Shown here one piece after another: positions 1-5,396 of a stretch of 5,398 bases of DNA (position 1 is the first letter of the stretch; each line of letters begins with the position of its first letter). Below the pieces are notes generated by a model. It was not told the origin of the DNA. It made no database searches and saw nothing but the letters and a program-made list of their open reading frames with translations. The stretch is from DBFJGL01 sp048394785 (GTDB taxonomy: Bacteria > Bacillota > Clostridia > Christensenellales > CAG-917): assembly GCA_048394785.1 (NCBI GenBank), contig DBFJGL010000051.1, positions 1 to 5,398 of the forward strand, read 5' to 3'. The translations under genes were made by a program, and so were the position numbers.

Positions 1-824
1 ATCTGGTAGCGTTTCCAAGCAAATGCGAGCGACGTTTCGAGTCTGGGTTTTAACGGACGGAAAGTAAGTTCGCTGTCGCCGGTGACGTTTATGATTTTGT
101 CAAGTCCGACCGCATAACCCAATCCCGATTTTACGAGCAACGACGCATTGTAAATCAAGTTATAGGTTGCGACTATATTCAAATTCTGCAAATCGGTTTT
201 GTACCATTCCGAAATTTCGTTTTTTCGCGTGGACTGTTTGGACACTATCAGAGGCAAATCGTACAAATCTTCGGGGAGGATAGACTCTTTATCTGCAAGC
301 GGACTGTCCTTTCGCATAAGCACGCCCCAAACGTCCGTTTGAGGCAAATTTATATAATCGAACCTGGATAAATCGGCAGGCTTTACCAAAACGCCGAAGT
401 CAATAAGTCCTTTATCGAGCATTTCGGATACGGTGGTGCCGTCGCCGCTGAAAAAATCAAACTTGATATCGGGATAATCTATTTGCAGATTTTTTGCGGC
501 TTGGGCGATAATCTCTACCGTATAAGACTCGCCGCTTCCGATAAATACCGTTCCGCGCACGCTTTTTTCGGACGAAAACAGTTCCGCTTCCGCCTTTTCG
601 TACAGCGATAAAATTTCTTCCGCACGCTTGCGAAGCAATACGCCCGTTTCGGTAAGAGTGACCTTTTTGCCTCCGCGTACGAAAAGCGGTTTGCCTATCT
701 CTTTTTCGAGGTTTTGCATTTGACGGGACAGGCTGGGCTGCGTAATATACAAAAATTCCGCCGCTTTGCTGATGTTTTCCTCTCTCGCCACCGCAAGGAA
801 ATATTTTAATTCTCTCAATTCCAT
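1..824 (-). CDS. LysR-type transcriptional regulator (C-terminus cut by window edge)
   Basis: This is a DNA-binding regulator of the LysR family, visible as 274 uninterrupted codons from ATG at 824 to the left edge. The N-terminus (MELRELKYFLAVAREENISK) is the classic LysR opening. The winged helix-turn-helix spans about residues 18-65, with AAEFL, then QPSLSRQMQNLE as recognition helix, then IGKPLFVR and LTETG. A linker helix covers about 66-88, and the substrate-binding-like effector domain starts near residue 91 (RGTVFIGSGES). The visible part ends in FAWKRYQ, a typical near-terminal strand, so perhaps 15-30 residues are missing. The ATG at 824 is chosen because the family motif begins there; its RBS is weak (AAGAG). 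The gene diverges from the acetyltransferase-flavoprotein-dehydrogenase operon and most likely controls it and itself. The inducer is unknown. Confidence 0.93.
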   Translation of the reverse strand, partial: MELRELKYFLAVAREENISKAAEFLYITQPSLSRQMQNLEKEIGKPLFVRGGKKVTLTETGVLLRKRAEEILSLYEKAEAELFSSEKSVRGTVFIGSGESYTVEIIAQAAKNLQIDYPDIKFDFFSGDGTTVSEMLDKGLIDFGVLVKPADLSRFDYINLPQTDVWGVLMRKDSPLADKESILPEDLYDLPLIVSKQSTRKNEISEWYKTDLQNLNIVATYNLIYNASLLVKSGLGYAVGLDKIINVTGDSELTFRPLKPRLETSLAFAWKRYQ

Positions 825-845
825 AACGAGTTCCGCTCTTTTTTG

Positions 846-899
846 TATATTGTATCAACGATAGGTATAGCCGTCAAGCATAGTTTGTCATACAATATA
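846..899. promoter_or_regulatory. Long-spaced perfect inverted repeat, candidate LysR operator
   Basis: TATATTGTAT (846-855) and its exact reverse complement ATACAATATA (890-899) are separated by 34 bases, with arm centres 44 bp apart, about four helical turns. A smaller dyad, TATC-AAC-GATA (853-863), overlaps the left arm. The left arm covers the lysR -10; the right arm ends five bases before the operon -35 at 905. LysR proteins are known to bind as tetramers across two separated sites and to bend the DNA between them. Assigning this site to the adjacent LysR is inference. Confidence 0.55.
849..877 (-). promoter_or_regulatory. Promoter of the lysR gene
   Basis: Reading leftward, TTGACG (877-872) and TACAAT (854-849) are separated by exactly 17 bases. 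Each hexamer differs from the sigma-A consensus at one position. The predicted transcription start is near 842, giving a leader of about 18 nt before the ATG at 824. The -10 lies inside the left arm of the inverted repeat at 846-855, so a protein bound there should block this promoter. Confidence 0.65.
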
Positions 900-904
900 G
901 GCAT

Positions 905-933
905 TTTACATATTCGGTAAGGAAAACTATTAT
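905..933 (+). promoter_or_regulatory. Promoter of the acetyltransferase-flavoprotein-dehydrogenase operon
   Basis: TTTACA (905-910) and TATTAT (928-933) are separated by 17 bases, each one mismatch from the sigma-A consensus. The expected start is near 940, leaving a leader of only about 16 nt that consists mostly of the RBS AGGAG (942-946) ahead of the ATG at 956. The right arm of the inverted repeat would be centred near -45, a usual LysR activation position. Confidence 0.65.
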
Positions 934-955
934 AAATGCGCAGGAGAAAAACGCT

Positions 956-1519
956 ATGACGGAAATTGAATTGAACAGGTATATGAGAGACGGAGCAGTC
1001 GTTGGGGGCGGTTCTGACGAACACTTGCGTATGCACGAGGTTTCCGAGCAGGCAAGAAAAATAACGACGCGTCTTAACGGTGCGTATCATACCGCGGAAG
1101 AAGTGAGAGAAATCTTTTCCGAGCTCACGGGCAGCGTCGTTGACGACACGTTCAAACTTTTTCCGCCTTTTTATTCGGACTACGGAAAGAATACGGTTGT
1201 CGGCAAAAGGGTGTTCATAAATTCGGGCTGCTGTTTTCAGGACCAAGGCGGCATTGAAATAGGCGACGGCGTGTTAATCGGGCAGCAAGTCGTAATTGCA
1301 ACGCTCAACCACGGATTTGCTCCCGAACACAGGCAGAATTTAATTCCGAAAAGAGTAAAGATAGGCAACAACGTCTGGATAGGAACACACGCAACTATAC
1401 TCCCCGGCGTGACGGTAGGAGACAATTCTATTATCGCCGCAGGCGCGGTTGTCACAAAAGACGTCCCCGAGAACACCGTCGTAGGCGGCGTTCCCGCGAG
1501 AATTATAAAAAAGATATAA
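956..1519 (+). CDS. Sugar/thiogalactoside-type O-acetyltransferase (LacA/Maa/NodL family, left-handed beta helix)
   Basis: This 187-residue protein, a normal length for the family, transfers acetyl from acetyl-CoA to a hydroxyl of a small acceptor, usually a sugar; it should be cytoplasmic and trimeric. Residues 1-60 form the helical N-terminal domain seen in maltose acetyltransferases (YMRDGA, RLNGAYHTAEEVREIF). Residues from about 75 on are hexapeptide repeats forming a left-handed beta helix (VVGKRVFINSG, IEIGDGVLIGQQVVI, VKIGNNVWIGTHATILPGVTVGDNSII). The family catalytic histidine is probably His119 in IATLNHGF, and the end (VVGGVPARIIKKI) matches family members almost exactly. The start has RBS AGGAG nine bases upstream. 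It is the first gene of the operon. The acceptor cannot be read from sequence; beside a flavoprotein and an aldehyde-type reductase it may modify a sugar-like or electrophile-derived metabolite, which is speculative. Confidence 0.92.
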   Translation: MTEIELNRYMRDGAVVGGGSDEHLRMHEVSEQARKITTRLNGAYHTAEEVREIFSELTGSVVDDTFKLFPPFYSDYGKNTVVGKRVFINSGCCFQDQGGIEIGDGVLIGQQVVIATLNHGFAPEHRQNLIPKRVKIGNNVWIGTHATILPGVTVGDNSIIAAGAVVTKDVPENTVVGGVPARIIKKI

Positions 1520-1531
1520 AGGAGTAATAAA

Positions 1532-2071
1532 ATGAATAAAAAAGTTGTTGTGGTATCCGGTACTATGAGAAGAAACGGAAATTCCCGCATACTTGCGGAA
1601 GAATTCGCAAGAGGAGCAAAAGACGCGGGAAACGAAGTGACAAAAGTCGATATACGCGACTTGGATTTGCAGTTCTGCACAGGCTGTCTTTCTTGCAACA
1701 GAACGGCAAAATGCGTGCTTAAAGACAGTATGAACGAGCTTTACGATACGTTTCAGAGTGCGGACGTACTCGCATTTGCAACGCCGATTTATTATTATGC
1801 GGTAAGCGGACAGCTGAAAACGTTTTTGGACAGGCTCAATCCGCTCTACGTTCGCGACAACAAATTCAAGAAAGTCTATTTGCTCGCAACTGCCGCGGAA
1901 AACGATAAAAGCGCGATGGACGGAGCAATCAAAGATATACAGGGCTGGGTTGATTGTTTCGACGGCGTAAAATTTGAAAACGTCGTTTACGGTATCGGAG
2001 TGGGCGGAGCAGGGGAAGTAACACGCACCGCCGCCGTCGCGGAAGCGTACAAAACAGGCGCGTCTATTTAA
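1532..2071 (+). CDS. Flavodoxin-fold NAD(P)H oxidoreductase with iron-sulfur flavoprotein cysteine motif
   Basis: This 179-residue protein belongs to the NADPH-dependent FMN reductase / flavodoxin-like superfamily. Strand 1 and the FMN phosphate loop are at residues 4-20 (VVVVSGTMRRNGNSRI). The FMN-ring loop is ATPIYYYAVSGQLKTFLDR (83-101). Between them, Cys49, Cys52, Cys55 and Cys61 form C-X2-C-X2-C-X5-C, followed by VLKDSM. This spacing is that of the archaeal iron-sulfur flavoprotein Isf, where the four cysteines bind a 4Fe-4S cluster. Many bacterial relatives keep the motif and are annotated simply as flavodoxin-family oxidoreductases, so cluster binding here is inference. The start is well set: AAAGGAG overlaps the preceding stop region, with seven bases to ATG, and the gap to the upstream gene is 12 bases. 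It probably reduces quinones, oxygen species or other electrophiles, or passes electrons within the operon. Confidence 0.88.
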   Translation: MNKKVVVVSGTMRRNGNSRILAEEFARGAKDAGNEVTKVDIRDLDLQFCTGCLSCNRTAKCVLKDSMNELYDTFQSADVLAFATPIYYYAVSGQLKTFLDRLNPLYVRDNKFKKVYLLATAAENDKSAMDGAIKDIQGWVDCFDGVKFENVVYGIGVGGAGEVTRTAAVAEAYKTGASI

Positions 2072-2085
2072 TAAAGGAGATAATT

Positions 2086-3255
2086 ATGTTAGGAAACTTT
2101 ACTTATTGCAATCCCACAAAACTGTATTTCGGAAAGGACGCGCTCGACGGACTTAACAGAGAGTTGCCCAAATACGGCAAGAACGTCTTGCTTGTTTACG
2201 GGGGCGGCTCTATCAAGAAGAACGGCATATACGATAACGTCGTGGAAATATTGAACGCAAACGGCAAAACCGTTCACGAGGACGGCGGCGTTATGCCCAA
2301 TCCGACGACAGAAAAACTGTATGAGGGAATAGAGAGGGCAAGAGAGGCAAAAGCCGATTTAATTTTAGCTGTCGGCGGCGGTTCGGTTTGCGATTATGCA
2401 AAAGCTCTGTCCGTCAGCGTGAATTGTAAAGACAGCGACGTTTGGGACAAGTATTTCATACGTTTCGAAGAACCCGATTGCGATGTAATACCCGTCGGGT
2501 GCGTTCTTACGATGGTGGGCACCGGAAGCGAAATGAACGGCGGCTCGGTTATTACCAATCGTGAGCAGAAACTCAAAATAGGGCACGTTTTCGGGGAAAA
2601 CGTATTTCCGAAATTCTCTTGTCTGAACCCCGAATACACATTTACGCTTCCGAAATATCAGATGGTTTCGGGCATTTACGATATAATGTCGCATATTCTC
2701 GAACAATATTTTTCGGGAACGGACGATAACACTTCCGATTATATTATGGAAGGGCTTTTGCGTTCGCTGATACACAGTGCAAATATCGCGGTGGAGAACC
2801 CTGTCGATTACGAAGCGAGAAGCAATATTATGTGGACGGCAACCTGGGCGCTCAATACTCTTGTGGCAAAAGGCAAAACAACGGATTGGATGGTGCATAT
2901 GCTCGGGCAAGCCGTTGCCGCGCATACCGACGCGACGCACGGAATGACGCTAGCCGCCGTTACAATTCCTTACTATAAATACATCGTGCCTTACGGAACG
3001 GCGAAATTCGCGCGTTTTGCCGTCAACGTCTGGAACGTTAATCCCGACAACAAAACCGAAATGCAAATCGCCTGCGAAGGTTTATCCGCAATGGAATCGT
3101 GGATGAAGAAAATCGGTTTGGTAATGAATATAACCGAACTCGGCGCAACCGAGGCAATGCTCGACGGAATGGTAAAGAGTACGCTCGTAATGGACGGCGG
3201 CTACAAAGTAATGAATAAAAGCGATATTCGCGCCGTGCTCGGCGCAAGTTTTTAA
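2086..3255 (+). CDS. Iron-containing-type (group III) alcohol dehydrogenase, YqhD/butanol dehydrogenase-like, probably NADPH-dependent
   Basis: At 389 residues this is full length for YqhD/Bdh-type enzymes, which reduce aldehydes to alcohols with NAD(P)H in the cytoplasm. The N-terminal Rossmann-like half contains YGGGSIKKNG (38-47), matching the YqhD segment that holds the NADPH 2'-phosphate, MPNPTTE (70-76), and AVGGGSVCDYAKA (95-107), the GGGSxxDxAK signature with Asp103. TGSEMN (146-151) follows. The C-terminal helical half supplies the metal site: Asp199 and His203 (YDIMSH), His271 (WMVHMLG) and His285 (DATHGM), all present. The metal can be Fe or Zn in this family. RBS AAAGGAG sits seven bases before the ATG; the gap to the flavoprotein gene is 14 bases. 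As the last operon gene it supports an aldehyde-detoxifying or fermentative role. The actual substrate is not determined. Confidence 0.94.
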   Translation: MLGNFTYCNPTKLYFGKDALDGLNRELPKYGKNVLLVYGGGSIKKNGIYDNVVEILNANGKTVHEDGGVMPNPTTEKLYEGIERAREAKADLILAVGGGSVCDYAKALSVSVNCKDSDVWDKYFIRFEEPDCDVIPVGCVLTMVGTGSEMNGGSVITNREQKLKIGHVFGENVFPKFSCLNPEYTFTLPKYQMVSGIYDIMSHILEQYFSGTDDNTSDYIMEGLLRSLIHSANIAVENPVDYEARSNIMWTATWALNTLVAKGKTTDWMVHMLGQAVAAHTDATHGMTLAAVTIPYYKYIVPYGTAKFARFAVNVWNVNPDNKTEMQIACEGLSAMESWMKKIGLVMNITELGATEAMLDGMVKSTLVMDGGYKVMNKSDIRAVLGASF

Positions 3256-3289
3256 TTTGGCAAATACGGTTGCGCCCGACTCGGTGAAA

Positions 3290-4003
3290 TTACGGGTTGA
3301 GGCGCAGCTGTTTTGCGGCGGAGATTATCATATACGAGCCTAATGCGATTGCAAAAGAGCATACCGCAAGTCCCGATACGCCGATTATTGCGAGCATATC
3401 CCGCGTGAATTCGCCGAAAGTCGTAATAAGCGTGCCTTCGAGCAGTATGATTGAAATGAGCGCGTCTATCAGATTTATATTGCGGATAGTCTGCAAAATT
3501 TTATCGTTGACGGCTTTCGATTTGACAAAATTTCTTATCGCCGCGAATATTTTGTAAAAAGCGTAAGCGGCGGTCGATATTGCGATTATCGCATCGGAAA
3601 CAATGGGTTTTTGAGAGTTAATCAGCAGGGCGGTGATGACGGACAGAACAATGGTTACGGGTACGAATACCGCACCGTTGGCAAGGTAAATCTGCATTTT
3701 TATTCTGTCTGATTTATCCTTATCTCCGCCGCTTTTTCTGCGCGCATAATTATATAGAACTATAAGCAGCGCACGTTGCAGTGCGAGAATCAGCATATAG
3801 CCGGCGTACGCGCCGTACCACAGAGATTTATTCACTATGCCGAAATAGCCGTAATATACGGTGAACGCAACGGTCACTGCCGCTCCGACGGCGGATAAGA
3901 CGATTGAGCGGTAAACGTAATCGTTTTTGAAAATGCCGTATGATGCAAAACCGTGAAACAATTTGTCGCGTATTTGCTCAGCCCTGTCCCTTGTTTTCGC
4001 CAT
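3290..4003 (-). CDS. Uncharacterised six-segment integral membrane protein, coupled to tetR
   Basis: No named family is recognised. From the ATG at 4003 the protein has 237 residues. It has a short basic cytoplasm-type N-terminus (MAKTRDRAEQIRDK) and then about six hydrophobic segments near residues 33-57, 61-85, 105-128, 135-158, 178-197 and 203-229. A charged loop lies between segments 2 and 3 (RRKSGGDKDKSDRIK, about 88-102), and the C-terminus is basic (AAKQLRLNP). No transporter signature, ATP-binding motif or protease motif is visible. Its start overlaps the tetR stop as TGATG, and no Shine-Dalgarno sequence is visible, so translation is probably coupled. An in-frame ATG at 4024 would add seven residues and also lacks an RBS, so 4003 is preferred. 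The pairing suggests the TetR protein controls this gene. It could be an efflux-related or stress membrane protein, but nothing in the sequence proves that. Confidence 0.82.
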   Translation of the reverse strand: MAKTRDRAEQIRDKLFHGFASYGIFKNDYVYRSIVLSAVGAAVTVAFTVYYGYFGIVNKSLWYGAYAGYMLILALQRALLIVLYNYARRKSGGDKDKSDRIKMQIYLANGAVFVPVTIVLSVITALLINSQKPIVSDAIIAISTAAYAFYKIFAAIRNFVKSKAVNDKILQTIRNINLIDALISIILLEGTLITTFGEFTRDMLAIIGVSGLAVCSFAIALGSYMIISAAKQLRLNP

Positions 4004-4578
4004 CAATGCTTGTGGTTTACGCATTTCATAATCATATCTGCGATATGCGTGATTTCATCTGTACAGCCGCCTTTTATCCACTCCGTTATTACCGCGTGAA
4101 TGCCGCTGATGTAGAACTTTACCATATATCGTCTTTCTTCTTGCGGAACACCGAATTTTTCCAAAATCGGCTCGAACAGCAGATTGTACATTTTATTAAA
4201 AGTATTGTTTACGCCGAAAATGTTGGGTTGTGAAATCGCCGCCGTGAACGCCTTTTTGTGTTCCTTGATAAATTGCAGATAGGGGACGGAGTATTCGGGA
4301 GTAAACAACAGCAACTCGTCGACGGAGTCGTTTTTGACGTTTATCAAATCTGAATCGCCGTATCGGCTGCGCAAATTTCTTATGAGATATTCGACGCTTT
4401 CAGCCAATAACTCCGAGGTATTTTCATAATGCAGATAAAAAGTAGAGCGGTTTACGCCCGCCTTGTCGCATATTTCCTTTACGGTGATATAATCGAAATC
4501 CTTTTTGTCGAGCAATGCGAGCAGCGCTTCGTCCATCAGACAGGCGGTATTATAATATTTGCTTTCCGATTTATTCAT
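4003..4578 (-). CDS. TetR/AcrR-family transcriptional regulator
   Basis: This 191-residue protein has the TetR N-terminal DNA-binding domain: helix 1 at about residues 8-25 (TACLMDEALLALLDKK), then DYITVKEICDKAGVNRSTFYLHYEN (29-53), which contains the helix-turn-helix and the family FYLHY signature. The rest (about 54-191) is the helical ligand-binding and dimer domain, with aromatic and hydrophobic helices such as ERRYMVKFYISGIHAVITEWIKG; it resembles the DhaS-like TetR C-terminal type, though that subfamily call is tentative. The start at 4578 is fixed by a perfect AGGAGG (4591-4586) seven bases upstream. The reading frame stays open to 4707, but that extension is low quality and has no RBS. 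The stop codon overlaps the start of the downstream membrane protein. It probably represses that gene and perhaps itself. Confidence 0.93.
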   Translation of the reverse strand: MNKSESKYYNTACLMDEALLALLDKKDFDYITVKEICDKAGVNRSTFYLHYENTSELLAESVEYLIRNLRSRYGDSDLINVKNDSVDELLLFTPEYSVPYLQFIKEHKKAFTAAISQPNIFGVNNTFNKMYNLLFEPILEKFGVPQEERRYMVKFYISGIHAVITEWIKGGCTDEITHIADMIMKCVNHKH

Positions 4579-4728
4579 AACACCGCCTCCTGCGGACAGC
4601 CTTATCGGCTTGATTTTGTCGATTCTCCGCCGCGCAAGCGTTTGGCAGAGATAGTTTATTTTGTATGGTTTGCCGTTACGCCTTATCGGCGCTTGTCGCA
4701 GGCGCACTGCGCCGCCAAACCGAGGTTA
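4579..4728 (-). other. Structured 150-base gap upstream of tetR: repeated dyads and hairpins
   Basis: This stretch has no credible gene and no convincing promoter hexamers for tetR. It contains an 11-mer, GCCTTATCGGC, twice (4599-4609 and 4680-4690, 81 bases apart). In both copies the flanking bases also pair, as A-T in one and C-G in the other. A near-perfect palindrome, GGCGCA-C-TGCGCC, lies at 4701-4713. GGTTTG (4667-4672) and CAAACC (4716-4721) can close over the second 11-mer and the palindrome like a three-way junction. The first 11-mer is only about 20 bases upstream of the tetR ATG. The elements could be TetR operators, RNA hairpins that separate the upstream gene from tetR, or a small structured repeat. 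There is no T-run after any hairpin, so a standard terminator is not supported. Confidence 0.45.
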
Positions 4729-5085
4729 TTATTCGGCTTCGGATATTTCTTTTGCCAATGCAATGATGTCGCCTGCGTACTTTTCTTTGCGCTTATTCAG
4801 CATTTTTCTGTATATCGGGTAGTTTACGCTTGCGCCTGCAATTCCGAGCAGCCCTACAACGACTCCCGCAGCCATTTCCGCCGCGCCGCCGTTGCCGATG
4901 ACGCCCATTGACAGACACATTCCAACGCCCATTACCAGCGCAGAAACGACTCCGAACGTATAAGTGAATATCGACGGTTTCAGTTTGACTTTGTTGTCGA
5001 GCTTTTTCAATGCCACGACTTTTGAAGTGTTTTTCACCGAATATTCGTTTGCAATAGCTTCCGCATAAATTTTGTCTGTGTTCAT
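4729..5085 (-). CDS. Small conserved-type membrane protein with two transmembrane segments, function unknown
   Basis: This 118-residue protein starts at ATG 5085, with AAGGAG (5098-5093) seven bases upstream, and ends in a double stop (TAATAA). The N-terminal region (about 1-38) is soluble and lysine-rich (AIANEYSVKNTSKVVALKKL). A hydrophobic, glycine- and methionine-rich hairpin follows, with segments near 40-63 (GVVSALVMGVGMCLSMGVIG) and 67-90 (AEMAAGVVVGLLGIAG), and then a basic and acidic cytoplasmic-type tail (YRKMLNKRKEKYAGDIIALAKEI). I recall similar clostridial proteins carrying an automatic 'dihydropteridine reductase' label. Nothing here shows a nucleotide-binding fold, so that name should not be transferred. 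It is oriented like tetR and the six-segment protein, but 150 bases of structured DNA separate it from them, so it may be its own unit. Confidence 0.85.
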   Translation of the reverse strand: MNTDKIYAEAIANEYSVKNTSKVVALKKLDNKVKLKPSIFTYTFGVVSALVMGVGMCLSMGVIGNGGAAEMAAGVVVGLLGIAGASVNYPIYRKMLNKRKEKYAGDIIALAKEISEAE

Positions 5086-5117
5086 TTGAGTTCTCCTTGC
5101 GTTTGTTTTATGGCTTA

Positions 5118-5146
5118 GTTATAGCAAAACAACCGCAAGAGGTGAA
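5118..5146 (-). promoter_or_regulatory. Candidate proximal promoter of the 118-aa membrane protein gene
   Basis: Reading leftward, TTCACC (5146-5141) and TATAAC (5123-5118) are 17 bases apart. They match the consensus at 4 of 6 and 5 of 6 positions. A start near 5111 would give a leader of about 26 nt carrying AAGGAG. It is weaker at -35 than the distal candidate. Confidence 0.35.
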
Positions 5147-5186
5147 CAACACGAAGCCGCATTTATGTCTATTTCAGCGCGAAAAC

Positions 5187-5215
5187 AATTTATCACACCG
5201 AAATAGCATTGTCAA
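5187..5215 (-). promoter_or_regulatory. Candidate distal promoter of the 118-aa membrane protein gene
   Basis: Reading leftward, a perfect TTGACA (5215-5210) is followed after 17 bases by TAAATT (5192-5187), which matches the -10 consensus at 4 of 6 positions. A start near 5180 would give a leader of about 95 nt. No other leftward gene is close enough to own it. Confidence 0.4.
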
Positions 5216-5243
5216 ATACGGGCGGAGATATGATGAATTTATA

Positions 5244-5264
5244 TTTTGTTTGGATAAAACAAAA
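5244..5264. repeat. AT-rich perfect inverted repeat
   Basis: TTTTGTTT (5244-5251) and AAACAAAA (5257-5264) are exact reverse complements around the five bases GGATA. It lies just upstream of the AAAGGA RBS of the 21-codon ORF. It could be an operator or a weak RNA hairpin; with only one G-C pair the hairpin would be unstable. Confidence 0.4.
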
Positions 5265-5281
5265 AGTAAAGGACGGTCTAA

Positions 5282-5347
5282 ATGAAAAGTAAATATAGTG
5301 ACATACAAGTCTTGACTATTAAAAACTGTGTGGTAATATGCAAGTAA
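5282..5347 (+). CDS. Possible 21-residue leader peptide or chance short ORF
   Basis: ATG at 5282 follows AAAGGA (5268-5273) with an 8-base spacer. It opens 21 codons (MKSKYSDIQVLTIKNCVVIC, then K) ending in TAA at 5345. Three bases after the stop begins a hairpin with a T-run, and the window ends in a likely RBS. This order, small ORF then hairpin then gene, resembles an attenuation leader. The peptide has no run of a single regulatory amino acid and resembles nothing I recognise. A promoter-like pair also lies inside the ORF, which argues that the ORF may not be translated. The evidence is the RBS and the context only. Confidence 0.25.
   Translation: MKSKYSDIQVLTIKNCVVICK
5312..5339 (+). 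promoter_or_regulatory. Candidate promoter for the gene beyond the right edge
   Basis: TTGACT (5312-5317) and TAATAT (5334-5339) are 16 bases apart and match the consensus at 5 of 6 and 4 of 6 positions. A start near 5346 would place the hairpin at 5350-5379 at the very 5' end of the transcript, ahead of the RBS at the window edge. Confidence 0.4.
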
Positions 5348-5349
5348 TC

Positions 5350-5381
5350 AAGGTTGAAGAGCATTGTTTCATCAACTTTTT
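5350..5381 (+). terminator. Hairpin followed by five Ts: weak terminator, attenuator or 5' stabilising stem
   Basis: AAGGTTGA (5350-5357) pairs with TCAACTTT (5372-5379), including one G-T pair. After an A-A mismatch the stem continues with three pairs (5359-5361 with 5368-5370) and a six-base loop. Ts run from 5377 to 5381. The stem is poor in GC, so termination would be inefficient. It lies between the candidate promoter and the final RBS, which makes conditional termination or mRNA stabilisation as likely as plain termination. Confidence 0.35.
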
Positions 5382-5389
5382 GCATTTCA

Positions 5390-5396
5390 AAAGGGG
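5390..5396 (+). promoter_or_regulatory. Probable ribosome binding site of a gene starting beyond the window
   Basis: AAAGGGG, followed by AT at the last two bases, sits at the extreme right edge behind the candidate promoter and leader hairpin. The gene itself is not in the window, so this rests on the motif and context alone. Confidence 0.4.

Noticed and set aside
457..858. 133-codon leftward frame overlapping lysR
   Set aside because: It is out of frame with the clear LysR reading, rich in Arg, Lys and Gly, and has no family pattern; it is a shadow of the regulator gene.
889..899. Second rightward -10 (TACAAT) inside the right arm of the inverted repeat
   Set aside because: No acceptable -35 lies 16-18 bases upstream. 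The match follows from the arm being the mirror of the lysR -10.
1237..1698. Long leftward frame opposite the acetyltransferase and flavoprotein genes
   Set aside because: It is antisense to two clearly recognised genes and shows no motif or RBS; its hydrophobic look comes from the complement of hexapeptide-repeat codons.
3256..3306. Bidirectional terminator between the convergent dehydrogenase and membrane-protein genes
   Set aside because: TGCGCC (3271-3276) and GGCGCA (3301-3306) can pair, and CCCG/CGGG can pair inside, but the stem is short with a large loop, overlaps the coding end and has no adjacent T-run on either strand.
4004..4024. Seven-residue longer start for the six-segment membrane protein
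   Set aside because: No RBS is visible, and it would overlap tetR by 22 bases instead of the tidy TGATG coupling at 4003. It is not strictly excluded.
4579..4707. 43-residue N-terminal extension of the TetR protein
   Set aside because: TetR proteins begin close to helix 1, and the ATG at 4578 has a perfect AGGAGG. The extension has no RBS and covers the structured gap.
4429..4911. 160-codon rightward frame across tetR, the gap and the 118-aa gene
   Set aside because: It is antisense to two supported genes, is Cys- and Phe-rich without pattern, and has no RBS.
5097..5285. 62-codon rightward frame
   Set aside because: It has no good RBS, overlaps the leftward promoters of the 118-aa gene, and its composition (many Arg, Lys, Asn, Gln) shows no protein-family features.
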